Part shown: positions 1 to 11,059 of the stretch, one piece after another
How the letters are laid out: the number at the start of each line of letters is the position of its first letter
Position numbering within the stretch: position 1 is the stretch's first letter
Assembly: GCF_022539505.1 (NCBI RefSeq)
Contig: NC_061514.1
Span: 252,328,124-252,392,123 of the forward strand
Source: Lolium rigidum
Lineage: Eukaryota; Streptophyta; Magnoliopsida; Poales; Poaceae
Direction of reading: 5' to 3'
Length of the DNA: 64,000 bases
Program-made: the position numbers and the translations under genes
Notes under the pieces: model-generated
The model's database searches: none
Told to the model about the DNA's origin: nothing
What the model saw: only the letters and a program-made list of their open reading frames with translations

Positions 1-335
1 AGATTCCCTGGCCAGGGGCAGTGGCGCTTGGCCGGCGGCTCGTCGGAGGGGCTGTCGTCGTCGTCCTCCTCCTCCTCCTCCTCCTTTACCTCCTCGGAGG
101 AGGTAAAGTCATCCCAGGAGAAGCGATCGTCATCGCTCTCCTCCTCCGATTCCCCGTCGGCGAGGAAGCGGAGGTCGCTCTCCCCACTGGTCAAGGACTT
201 ATCGTCCTCGGACCAAATGGAGGAGGCGTGGTCTTCCAGGTCCCATTCCTCTGGTGCGCGAATGTCCGGCGGCGTTTCGCGGGAGGAGGAGGACCCAAGG
301 GAAAGTTCTGATGAGGTGGAGGGAGAGGAAGACAT
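1..335 (-). CDS. Antisense acidic ORF of a Tat-type Gypsy element, partial
   Basis: Reading the minus strand from the ATG at 335-333, the frame stays open to the window edge (111 codons, C-terminus missing). The product is rich in Ser, Glu and Asp, with an uninterrupted Glu/Asp run near the edge. It lies just upstream of a polypurine tract and a plus-strand LTR, so it runs opposite to the element. Tat-lineage Gypsy elements of grasses (Grande/RIRE2 type) are known to carry an antisense ORF between pol and the 3' LTR, and this position fits. Its function is unknown. A plus-strand Ser-rich frame over the same bases is the mirror of the GAG/GAC codons and is less convincing. Confidence 0.55.
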   Translation of the reverse strand, partial: MSSSPSTSSELSLGSSSSRETPPDIRAPEEWDLEDHASSIWSEDDKSLTSGESDLRFLADGESEEESDDDRFSWDDFTSSEEVKEEEEEEDDDDSPSDEPPAKRHCPWPGN

Positions 336-594
336 GGTGCGCAGAAGGGTTTTTTGGAAGTGCTAATGCGAAGAGGATGAAGAGGAGAACTGTTCGATGC
401 GGATAAATAAAAGGAGATGGGGATTTAATTTTCGAGCATTTTTCGAGGACGTGGTGCCAAAACGGTCAAATCGTGCAGAGAAGTTGGGAAGGCAAGTCTT
501 CATGATGAAGCATACTGCGACGGTTCTGCTCTGCCACGACATGACCCCTCGGAGGAAAAAACAGAGTGATTTTGGAAATGTCATTTCCAAAACC

Positions 595-603
595 AGGGGG
601 GCA
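595..603 (+). promoter_or_regulatory. Polypurine tract of the Tat-type element
   Basis: A G-run (AGGGGGGCA) directly precedes the LTR start TGTGTTATC. It is in the expected place for the plus-strand DNA primer of a plus-oriented element. Confidence 0.55.
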
Positions 604-931
604 TGTGTTATCACCAGAATTTGACCGAGTCAGAGGTGGGCCGCGATCAAGATGGACTTGAAGAATATATATAGAAGAAATACGTGAATCGGCCTTTTAT
701 ACCAAGTTGGGCTTGTTTGCCCACGTATCTGTAACATATTAGATCGCATCTTAGTTTAGAAGTTAGAATCTTACTCGTGCACGGTTTGGTGCACGCCCAT
801 ATTAGAAAGTCCGCTGGACTATAAATATGTATCTAGGGTTTATGGAATAAACAACAACCAACGTTCAACCACAAACAAATCTCGGCGCATCGCCAACTCC
901 TTCATCTCGAGGGTTTCTACCGGTAGCACCA

Positions 932-966
932 TGCTGCCTAGATCGCATCTTGCGATCTAGGCAGCA
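932..966. repeat. Perfect hairpin, 16-bp arms, TCT loop
   Basis: TGCTGCCTAGATCGCA (932-947) and its exact reverse complement (951-966) are separated by TCT. The hairpin lies in the transcribed part of the LTR, about 110 bases after the TATA-like box. Confidence 0.9.
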
Positions 967-1103
967 CAAGCCTGCCCACGTTGTTCATGCGTTGCTCGTA
1001 TCGAAGCCTTTTTGATGGCGAGCAACGTAGTTATCTTAGATGTGTTAGGGTTAGCATTGTTCCTCGAATTACATGCTTTCGTTATGCGACCCTTGCATAT
1101 CTA

Positions 1104-1138
1104 GCCGCCCTTACACCTATCTTAGGTGTAGGGGCGGC
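1104..1138. repeat. Hairpin, 16-bp arms with one mismatch, TCT loop
   Basis: GCCGCCCTTACACCTA (1104-1119) pairs with 1123-1138 with one mismatch. The loop is again TCT, the same geometry as the hairpin at 932-966. Confidence 0.88.
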
Positions 1139-1771
1139 ACCCCGCTTGATCATAGTTTAGTAGATCTGATCCGTTACGGTTGCTCCTTGTTCATCAAGGA
1201 TTAGTTTAACATCCGCAATAGTTAGGCCTTACACAGGGTTGGAGGATCCAGCGGCGTGTAGGGTGGCGTTTGCTAGCCCTAGAAAGGATGTTCCGGGGAT
1301 CAACCTCGTGTTGGTTTTTAGGCCCTGTCTAGGATCGGCTTACGGTCACCGTGCGCGAGCGCGAGGCCCAATCGTGAGTAGGATGATCCGATTATGCGGT
1401 GAAAACCCCAAATCGCCGTAGACCTAATCAGCTTTATCTTGATCAAGCAGGACCACCATATATTCGGACACCTCGTCCGAATCATGGGTGGATCGGCTCC
1501 TTGAGCCGATTCACAGGATAACCTGAGAGCCGATCGAGGCTCGTATTTAATGTTTACGTGTATGCCATGCAGAAACTAAGCGAGGCATCATCCACACCTT
1601 CCTCGACCAGGTATAGGTCAGGTGGCACGCCCTTGTGATAAGCATCGGACGTGCGACCAGGAGGCTTTGCGGGCCGTCGCTCTGAGGGACTGGGGCCAGC
1701 CGCAGCCCTAGTTGTTCCTGGCTCTACCGTGTTGACCATCTCTGCCCGCCAGGGGGTTTCTGACGTCAACA

Positions 1772-3297
1772 CTACTATTGATAACGCCTCAATTTGGATG
1801 ATTTATTCATCCCCGGCATGTGTAATCTGTAGCTGTTGTGATACTGACGAAACTGAATATTTACTGATGGTTGGCTTGTATGCATATTTATGATAGCTTT
1901 GCTGGATATTCGAGATGATCCATTGATGGTCTGAAATTTATGTGTTGAACAGAGTTGGTTGTGTAGCAATTCCATGATGGATTAATTACTGCTGATACTT
2001 GGGTTACTTGGTTGGCCTGGGAATAATTCCTGGACCCCAAGTAAACCCTTGTAACCTGTTGACAAATGATGGCTGCTTGAATATGATCTAGTTGCTGGTT
2101 AGCAACTAAGAAATGATTTTGGTATTGTTGGATTTTACTGGTGGATCTTGTTGTCCCCTTTTCTTAGCTATAACTGATAAGAATAGAACTTGTGCTTGCT
2201 CTTGTAGCCTTGCCAATGATGCAAAGGCTGAGGCTTTAATTATACTAAGAACAGATACTATTTTACCTTACTTCCCTCGGTGATGATCTTAGCATAGCAT
2301 CACTATGCAAGATCTGAGAGGAAAAGATTCTTCCAGTCCTCCTAGATATAAATCTAGTTGAAGGATAGATGGATCTGATTGCTTTGCATATCACATTTCT
2401 ATTTTTCCCCGGGATGCAAATTAAGAACAAATGTTCCTGATCTTTAGTTGGTGTATACCTGCTTCTCTTTTGTAGCTAGATAGCTGGTTCATCCGGCTAC
2501 CGAAGTGTGCTCGCTTCTTGTGTCATGTCTCGCTCCTCCTTGCTAGCTTCTTGATCTGCTTCCTTATGATCTTGGTTTCTTGCTGTTCTAAGACATATGG
2601 GTGTGTTCTTGTGATTCTAGCTTATCAGGATAATTACTGATGTGTGATCAAAAGTTGTTGGTGTATCCTTTGTCAAATCAGAGGACAATGAATCCGGCTA
2701 GAGAGCTGTGTGTGTCAAAGCAACTACTGATACCGCCTATGTGCTGTTTATATACTGATGGGCTGCTGTCTGTGGTGTTGACAACACACAGCTGCATGTT
2801 GTGACTGTGCTTCTTGCAGATGACATCATCTGATTGTACAAATTCCCATGTTGGTTTGCTTTTCCTCTAGTGCAAGGCATGACTGGTTCATCTTTATCCC
2901 TTGCCTGACCATGCTATTATGTACTGTCCAGGATTCAATCCTATTGGCTGCTAGTATGTTGGCTTTGCATTATAACCTGTGGGATTAAATTGTGTGGCTA
3001 ATGATCATTCATCTTGATCATCTAATGTCAATGGTGAATTACTTTATTTAAATCATGTGGGCTTGTTTAAATAGGAACTTGGCTAGGTTAGAGGGATTAA
3101 TTGGTTGCCTTTGTTGCCTAAAATAAGTGGATCAAAAATTGTTGCCCTTTTTGCTCATTGATGCCTAATGATATAGGATGATCCATTGATCCCTCTTATG
3201 ATCCAGAGATGATATATAATTCCCAAAGTTGCCTATAAACTGAAATTGATCCCTCTAATCCACAACTTAGATATTAGGACAAGTTTCTAATATCGAG
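1772..3297. other. Unclassified intergenic sequence
   Basis: No convincing ORF, LTR pair or terminal inverted repeat is seen. The stretch is AT-rich and ends abruptly at 3297/3298, where half of an Athila LTR begins. Just before the junction, GATATTAG and CTAATATC form an 8-bp inverted repeat around a 9-base loop. This sequence may be part of a second element cut by the same rearrangement (see the inversion finding). Confidence 0.5.
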
Positions 3298-4099
3298 TAC
3301 TTGGCCAGAGCATCTACTAGTAACGGAGAGCATGCAAGATCATAAATAACTCATAAGCATAACTTCGATAATCAACATAACAAGTATTCTCTATTCATCG
3401 GATCCCAACAAACGCAACATATAGAATTACATATAGATGATCTTGATCATGATAGGCAGCTCACAAGATCCGACAATGATAGCACAATGGGGAGAAGACA
3501 ACCATCTAGCTACTGCTATGGACCCATAGTCCAGGGGTAGACTACTCACTCATCACTCCGGAGGCGACCATGGAGGTGTAGAGTCCTCCGGGAGATGATT
3601 CCCCTCTCCGGCAGGGTGCCGGAGGCGATCTCCTAGATCCCCCGAGATGGGATCGGCGGCGACGGCGTCTCAGTAAGGTTTTCCGTATCGTGGCTCTCGG
3701 TACTGGGGGTTTCGTCACGGAGGCTTTAAGTAGGCGGAAGGGCAAGTCGAGAGGGGGCACAGGGGCCCCGGATGACGAGGCGGCGCGGCCAAGGGGGGCC
3801 GCGCCGCCCTAGGGTTTGGCTTCCCTGTGGCCCCACTTCGTTTCGTCTTCGGTCTTCGGAAGCTTCGTGAGAAAATAGGCCTCTCGGGCTTTTATTTCGT
3901 CCAATTCCGAGAATATTTCTTTACTAGGATTTCGAAACCAAAAACAGCAGAAAACAAGCAATCGGCACTTCGGCATCTTGTTAATAGGTTAGTTCCGGAA
4001 AATGCACGAATATGACATAAAGTGTGCATAAAACATGTAGATAACATCAATAATGTGGCATGGAACACAAGAAATTATCGATACGTTGGAGACGTATCA
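3298..4099 (-). repeat. First half of the Athila 3' LTR
   Basis: Read on the minus strand it starts TGATACGTCTCC at 4099 and matches 10685 down to about 9888 of the intact LTR. It breaks at TACTTG (3298-3303). Differences from the intact copy are scattered substitutions and single-base indels. The missing second half is found in opposite orientation at 22688-23493. Confidence 0.9.
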
Positions 4100-4115
4100 G
4101 CATCCCCAAGCTTAG
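4100..4115 (-). promoter_or_regulatory. Polypurine tract of the Athila element
   Basis: The minus strand reads CTAAGCTTGGGGATGC directly before the 3' LTR start TGATACG. This is the expected position of the plus-strand DNA primer. Two further copies of the same 16-mer lie inside the element near 5998 and 6056. Confidence 0.7.
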
Positions 4116-6704
4116 TTCTGCTCGTCCCGAGCAGGTAAAACGATAACACGGATAATTTACGGAGTGACATGCCATCATAATCTTGATCATACTATTTGTA
4201 AAGCATATGTAGTGAATGCAGCGATCAAAACAATGTGTATGACATGAGTAAACAAGTGAATCATAAAGCAAAGACTTTTCATGAATAGCACTTCAAGACA
4301 AGCATCAATAAGTCTTGCATAAGAGTTAACTCATAAAGCAATAATTCAAAGTAAAGGTATTGAAGCAACACAAAAGAAGATTAAGTTTCAGCGGTTGCTT
4401 TCAACTTGTAACATGTATATCTCATGGATATTGTCAACATAGAGTAACATAATAAGTGCAATAAGCAAGTATGTAGGAATCAATGCACAGTTCACACAAG
4501 TGTTTGCTTGTTGAGGTGGAGAGAAATAGGTGAACTGACTCAACATTGAAAGTAAAAGAATGGTCCTCATAGAGGGAAAGCATCGATTGCTATATTTGTG
4601 CTAGAGCTTTGATTTTGAAAACATGAAACAATTTTGTCAACGGTAGTAATAAAGCATATGCATCATGTAAATTATATCTTATAAGTTGCAAGCCTCATGC
4701 ATAGTGTACTAATAGTGCCCGCACCTTGTCCTAATTAGCTTGGACTACCTGGATTATCACCGCAATACATATGCTTTAACCAAGTTTCACAAAGGGGTAC
4801 CTCTATGCCGCCCGTACAAAGGTCTAAGGAGAAAGCTCGCATTTGGATTTCTCGCTTTTGATTATTCTCAACTTAGACATCCATACCGGGACAACATAGA
4901 CAACAGATAATGGACTCCTCTTTTAATGCTTTAAGCATTTGACAACAATTAATTCTTTTCTCATTAGAGATTTGAGGATATTTGTCCAAAACTGAAACTT
5001 CCACCATGAATCATGGCTTTAGTTAGCGGCCCAATGTTCTTCTCTCACAATATGCATGCTCAAACCATTCAACTCAGTGTAGATCGCCCTTACTTCGGAC
5101 AAGACGAACATGCATAGCAACTCACATGAAATTCAACAATGAGTTGATGGCGTTCCCCGATAAACATGGTTATCGCACAACAAGCAACTTAATAAGAGAT
5201 AAAGTGCATAATTACATATTCAATACCACAATAGTTTTTTAAGCTATTTGTCCCATGAGCTATATATTGCAAAGGTAAATGATGGAATTTTAAAGGTAGC
5301 ACTCAAGCAATTTACTTTGGAATGGCGGGAAAATACCATGTAGTATAGGTAGGTATGGTGGACACAAATGGCATAGTGGTTGGCTCAAGTATTTTGGATG
5401 CATGAGAAGTATTCCCTCTCGATACAAGGTTTAGGCTAGCAAGGTTATTTGAAACAAACACAAGGATGAACGGTACAGCAAAACTCACATAAAATACATA
5501 TTGTAAACATTAGAAGACTCTACACCGTCTTCCTTGTTGTTCAAACTCAATACTAGAAATTATCTAGACTTTAGAGAAACCAAATATGCAAACCAAATTT
5601 TAGCATGCTCTATGTATTTCTTCATTAATGGGTGCAAAGCATATGATGCAAGAGCTTAAACATGAGCACAACAATTGCCAAGTATCACATTACCCAAGAC
5701 ATTTATAGCAATTACTACATGTATCATTTTCCAATTCCAACCATATAACAATTTAACGAAGGAGAAACTTCGCCATGAATACTATGAGTAGAAACCAAGG
5801 ACATACTTGTCCATATGCTACAGCGGAGCGTGTATCTCTCCCATAAAGTGAATGCTAGGATCCATTTTATTCAAACAAAACAAAAACAAAAACAAACCGA
5901 CGCTCCAAGAAAAAGCACATAAGATGTGGCCGAATAAAAATATAGTTTCAGGGGAGGAACCCGATAATGTTGTTGATGAAGAAGGGGATGCCTTGGGCAT
6001 CCCCAAGCTTAGACGCTTGAGTCTTCTTGATATATGCAGGGGTGAACCACCGGGTGCATCCCCAAGCTTAGAGCTTTCACTCTCCTTGATCATATTGCAT
6101 CATACTCCTCTCTTGATCCTTGAAAACTTCCTCCACACCAAACTCGAAACAACTCATTAGAGGGTTAGTGCACAATATAAATTGACATATTCAGAGGTGA
6201 CACAATCATTCTTAACACTTCTGGACATTGCATAATGCTACTGGACATTAGTGGATCAAAGAAATTCATCCAACATAGCGAAAGAGGCAATGCGAAATAA
6301 AAGGCAGAATCTGTCAAAACAGAACAGTTCGTATTGACGAATTTTAAAATGGCACCAGACTTGCTCAAATGAAAATGCTCAAATTGAATGAAAGTTGCGT
6401 ACATATCTGAGGATCATGCTCGTAAATTGGCGTAATTTTCTGAGCTACCTACAGGGAGGTGGACCCAGATTCGTGACAGCAAAGAAATCTGGAACTGCGC
6501 AGTAATCCAAATCTAGTACTTACTTTTCTATCAACGGCTTAACTTGGCACAACAAAACTCAAAACTAAGATAAGGAGAGGTTGCTACAGTAGTAAACAAC
6601 TTCCAAGACACAAAATAAAAACAAAGTACTGTAGGTAAAAACATGGGTTGTCTCCCATAAGCGCTTTTCTTTAACGCCTTTCAGCTAGGCGCAGAAAGTG
6701 TGTA
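4116..6704 (-). other. Non-coding 3' internal region of the Athila element
   Basis: About 2.6 kb between the gag-protease relic and the polypurine tract, AT-rich and with only short frames. Athila elements often carry a long non-coding 3' region, but here the whole reverse transcriptase, RNase H and integrase section is also absent. Two extra polypurine-like copies lie near 5998 and 6056. Confidence 0.6.
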
Positions 6705-8825
6705 TCAAGTATTATCAAGAGATGAAGCATCAACATCATAATTTGTTCTAATAATAGAATCATAAGGTAACTTCATTCTCTTTCTAGGGAAGTGTTCCAT
6801 ACCTTTCTTGAGAGGAAATTGATATTTTATATTACCTTCCCTCATATCAATAATAGCACCAACAGTTCGAAGAAAAGGTCTTCCCAATATAATGGGACAA
6901 GATGCATTGCATTCAATATCCAAGACAACAAAATCAACGGGAAAAAGATTATTGTTAACGGTAATTCGAACATTATCAACTTTACCCAAAGGTTTCTTTG
7001 TAGAATGATCAGCAAGATTAACATCCAAATAACAATTTTTCAACGGTGGCAAGTCAAGCATATTATAAATTTTCTTAGGCATAACGAAATACTTGCACCA
7101 AGATCACATAAAGCATTACAATCAAAATCTTTAACCTTCATCTTAATGATGGGCTCCCAACCATCTTCTAGCTTTTTAGGAATAGAGGCTTCGCGCTCTA
7201 GTTTCTCTTCTCTAGCTTTTATGAGAGCATTTGTAATATGATGCGTGAAAGCCAAATTTATAGCACTAGCATTAGGACTTTTAGCAAGTTTTTGCAAGAA
7301 CTTTATAACTTCAGAGATGTGGCAATCATCAAAATTCAAACCATTATAATCTAAAGCAATGGGATCATCATCCCCAATGTTGGAAAAAATTTCAGCGAGC
7401 TTTATCACGAGCGGTTTCGGCAGTTTTAGCAGTTTCAGTGCAGTTTTTCGCGCTTTGCATTAGAAGTGGAGACATTGCTAACACCAATTCTTTTATTAGT
7501 ATGAGTAGGAGGTGCAGCAACATGTGTAGCATTAGCATTACTAGTGGTGGTAATAGTCCAAACTTTAGCTATATTCTTCTCTTTAGCTAGTTTTTCATTT
7601 TCTTCTCTATCCCACCTAGCACGCAGTTCAGCCATTAATCTTATATTCTCATTAATTCTAACTTGAATGGCATTTGCTGTAGTAGTAATTTTATTTTCAA
7701 TATCCCTATTAGGCATAACTTTCGATTTCAAAAGATCGACATGAGAGGCAATACTATCAACTCTAGAAACAAGAATATCAATTTTATTGAGCTTTTCCTC
7801 AACAGATTTGTTAAAGGCAGTTTGTGTACTAATAAATTCTTTAAGCATGGCTTCAAGTCCAAGGGGTGAATTCCTATTATTGTTGTAAGAATTTCCATAA
7901 GAATTACCATAGCCGTTGCCATTATTATAAGGATATGGCCTATAGTTGTTACTAGAATTGTTCCGGTAAGCATTGTTGTTGAAATTATTATTTTTAATGA
8001 AGTTTACATCAACATGTTCTTCTTGTGCAACCAATGAAGCTAACGTAACATTATTAGGATCAATATTAGTCCTATCATTCACAAGCATAGACATAATAGC
8101 ATCAACCTTATCATTCAAGGAAGAGGATTCCTCAACAGAATTTACCTTCTTACCTTGTGGAGCTCTTTCCGTGTGCCATTCGGAGTAGTTGATCATCATA
8201 TTATCAAGAAGCTTTGTTGCTTCACCAAGAGTGATGGACATAAAGGTACCTCCAGCAGCTGAATCCAATAAATTCCGTGAAGAAAAATTTAGTCCCGCAT
8301 AGAAGGTTTGGATGATCATCCAAGTAGTCGAGTCCATGGGTTGGGCAATTTTTAACCGAGAGATTTCATTCTTTCCCAAGCTTGAGCAACATGTTCAGTA
8401 TCTAATTGTTTAAAATTCATTATGCTACTCCTCAAAGATATAATTTTAGCAGGGGGATAATATCTACCAATAAAAGCATCATTGCATTTAGTCCATGAAT
8501 CAATACTATTCTTAGGCGAGAGATAGCAACCAATCTTTAGCTCTTCCTCTTAATGAGAAAGGGAACAATTTTAGTTTAATAATATCACCATCTACATCTT
8601 TATATTTTTGCATTTCACATAGTTCAACAAAATTATTAAGATGGGCAGCAGCATCATCGGAACTAATTCCAGAAAATTGATCTTTCATAACAAGATTCGA
8701 GTAAAGCGGGTTTAATTTCAAAGAATTCTGCTGTAGTAGCGAGGTGGAGCAATAGGTGTGCATAAGAAATCATTATTATTTGTGGTTGTGAAGTCACACA
8801 ACTTAGTATTCTCAGCGTTGGCCAT
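6705..8825 (-). pseudogene. Athila gag-protease, frameshifted
   Basis: The gag reading starts at the ATG 8825-8823 and is broken by frameshifts near 8760, 8520 and 8400. One part (8763-8512) carries a gag segment with NNFVELCEMQKYKD; the next (8379-7435) has the FYAGLNFSSRNLLDSAAGG region followed by an Asn-rich stretch. A third (7408-7040) contains a protease-like CDLGASISL, where a functional site would read D(S/T)GAS. The fourth (7082-6705) has ILGRPFLRTVGA, the retropepsin C-terminal signature. Together they are the capsid/nucleocapsid precursor and the aspartic protease of an Athila element. Frame breaks and the missing pol make it inactive. Confidence 0.8.
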
Positions 8826-9051
8826 TTTAGCAACGAGTAAATAAAACAAACTAGATAAAGTAAATGCAAGTAAACTAATTTTTTTGTGTTTTCAATATAG
8901 CAAACAAGATAGCAAATAAAGTAAAGCTAGCAACTAATTTTTTTGTGTTTTGATTTAGTGCAGCAAACAAAGTAGTAAATAAAACTAAGCAAGACAAAAA
9001 CAAAGTAAAGAGATTGAGAAGTGGAGACTCCCCTTGCAGCGTGTCTTGATC

Positions 9052-9069
9052 TCCCCGGCAACGGCGCCA
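9052..9069 (-). promoter_or_regulatory. Primer-binding site, tRNA-Asp type
   Basis: The minus strand reads TGGCGCCGTTGCCGGGGA, 11 bases after the 5' LTR end. This is the primer site typical of Athila-lineage Gypsy elements and fixes the element's orientation. Confidence 0.85.
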
Positions 9070-9080
9070 GAAAATATGCT

Positions 9081-10685
9081 TGATGGCGTGTATTTCACAC
9101 GTTCGTTGGGCAACCCCAAGAGGAAGGTATGATGCGCACGAGCAGCAAGTTTTCCCTCGAAAAGAAACCAAGGTTTATCGAACCAGGAGGAGCCAAGAAG
9201 CACGTTGAAGGTTGATGGCGGCGGGATGTAGTGCGGCGCAACACCGGAGATTCCGGCGCCAACGTGGAACCCGCACAACACAACCAAAGTACTTTGCCCC
9301 AACGAAACGAGTGAGGTTGTCAATCTCACCGGCTTGCTGTAACAAAGGATTAACCGTATTGTGTGGAAGATGATTGTTTGCAGAGAAAAGAGTAAAAACA
9401 AGTATTGCAGTAGATTGTATTTCAGTAAAGAGAATTGGACCGGGGTCCACAGTTCACTAGAGGTGTCTCTCCCATAAGACGAACAACATGTTGGGTGAAC
9501 AAATTACGAGTTGGGCAATTGACAAATAAAGAGAGCATGACAATGCACATACATATCATGATGAGTATAGTGAGATTTAATTGGGCATTACGACAAAGTA
9601 CATAGACCGCCATCCAACCGCATCTATGCCTAAAAAGTCCACCTTCGAGGTTATCATCCGAACCCCCTCCGGTATTAAGTTGCAAAGCAACAGACAATTG
9701 CATTAAGTATGGTGCGTAATGTAACTAGTGACTACATCCTTGAACATAGCACTAATGTTTTATCCCTAGTGGCAACAAGCACAACACAACCTTAGAACTT
9801 TCTCGTCATCGTCCCGTGTGTCAATGCAGGCATGAACCCACTATCGAGCATAAGTACTCCCTCTTGGAGTTAAAAGCATCTACTTGGCCGAGAGCATCTA
9901 CTAGTAACGGAGAGCATGCAAGATCATAAATAACACATAAGCATAACTTCGATAATCAACATAACAAGTATTCTCTATTCATCGGATCCCAACAAACGCA
10001 ACATATAGAATTACATATAGATGATCTTGATCATGATAGGCAGCTCACAAGATCCGACAATGATAGCACAATGGGGAGAAGACAACCATCTAGCTACTGC
10101 TATGGACCCATAGTCCAGGGGTAGACTACTCACTCATCACTCCGGAGGCGACCATGGCGGTGTAGAGTCCTCCGGGAGATGATTCCCCTCTCCGGCGAGG
10201 TGCCGGAGGCGATCTCCTGGATCCCCCGAGATGGGATCGGCGGCGACGGCGTCTCGGTAAGGTTTTCCGTATCGTGGCTCTCGGTATCGGGGGTTTCGTC
10301 ACGGAGGCTTTAAGTAGGCGGAAGGGCAAGTCGAGAGGGGGCACAGGGGCCCCAGATGACAGGGCGGCGCGGCCAAGGGGGGGGCCGCGCCGCCCTAGGT
10401 TTTGGCTCCCCTGTGGCCCCACTTCGTTTCGTCTTCGGTCTTCTGGAAGCTTCGTGAGAAAATAGGCCTCTGGGCTTTTATTTCGTCCAATTCCGAGAAT
10501 ATTTCTTTACTAGGATTTCTGAAACCAAAAACAGCAGAAAACAGCAATCGGCACTTCGGCATCTTGTTAATAGGTTAGTTCCAGAAAATGCACGAATATG
10601 ACATAAAGTGTGCATAAAACATGTAGATAACATCAATAATGTGGCATGGAACACAAGAAATTATCGATACGTTGGAGACGTATCA
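9081..10685 (-). repeat. Intact 5' LTR of the Athila element (1605 bp)
   Basis: It starts TGATACGTCTCC at 10685 and ends CACGCCATCA at 9081 on the minus strand, followed by the primer site. Its right half (about 9888-10685) matches 3298-4099; its left half matches 22688-23493 in opposite orientation. The two halves add up to 1602 bp after removing the shared 6 bp, nearly the full length of this LTR. Confidence 0.9.
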
Positions 10686-10979
10686 CCTGCCGAGGGATAC
10701 AATCAATCTTAGCAGCAATAGCCAGCAGAAGCTTAGAACTAGGTTACCCTAGCTACTAGCATCTTGACGAGATCACAGCCGAACTATTCGGCACCCCATT
10801 GTAACCTGTTTTCATCATAATCAAAGAACAGACAGGCAGGACGTAACCTCATCGAGGGCCCCGAATCTGGGTAAATCGCTCTCCCCGCTTGTCTGTGTAC
10901 CGATGTCTCGTGTCAGCTTGCAGGATTCCATCAACCCTAAGCCCCTATCGGAGGGCATTGCAGAGGAGCACCCTCGACA
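10686..10979 (-). repeat. Fragment of an older LTR that received the Athila element
   Basis: On the minus strand it begins TGTCGAGGGTGCTCCTC at 10979 and runs to the Athila 5' end. I recognise it as the first part of a common Triticeae LTR with a GCCTTTATATAGGAGGCC promoter region. Such a segment lies at 23494-23545 on the plus strand, directly after the other half of the Athila 3' LTR, so the two pieces probably belonged to one LTR. Confidence 0.6.
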
Positions 10980-11059
10980 GACACCTTAATAATGAGTAAT
11001 AATAATAGTATAAATGTGCAATAGGGATACTAGCATGACATGGCGCGAGAAGCTACCAT

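Larger units (their letters stand above)
604..1771 (+). mobile_element. 3' LTR of a Tat-type Gypsy retrotransposon
   Basis: The LTR begins TGTGTTATCACC after the polypurine tract and appears to end at GACGTCAACA near 1771; the right end is uncertain by a few tens of bases because no second LTR is in the window. A TATA-like CTATAAAT lies at 819-826, so transcription runs rightwards. The sequence around and downstream of the TATA box holds several strong inverted repeats, listed separately. The internal part of the element lies to the left, outside the window except for the antisense ORF. Confidence 0.65.
3298..10685 (-). mobile_element. Athila-type Gypsy retrotransposon (Sabrina-like), 3' LTR halved
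   Basis: In minus orientation the order is 5' LTR (10685-9081), tRNA-Asp primer site (9069-9052), gag-protease pseudogene (8825-6705), a long non-coding 3' internal region, polypurine tract (4115-4100) and 3' LTR (from 4099). No reverse transcriptase, RNase H or integrase frame is present, so the element was probably non-autonomous. The 3' LTR stops after 802 bp at 3298, while the 5' LTR is 1605 bp. The parts shared by the two LTRs are about 97-98% alike by eye. Athila lineage is supported by the primer site and by the gag and protease sequence; the Sabrina name is from memory. Confidence 0.8.

Noticed and set aside
28..366. Plus-strand Ser-rich ORF
   Set aside because: It is the mirror of an antisense frame with a better start and a plausible family context; a long Ser run is what the complement of GAG/GAC repeats gives.
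3291..3303. Helitron 3' end suggested by the hairpin at the junction
   Set aside because: The hairpin is present but no CTRR follows it, and the LTR break at the same place is better explained by inversion.
6792..7241. 149-codon plus ORF
   Set aside because: It lies opposite the Athila protease on the minus strand and has no recognisable domain.
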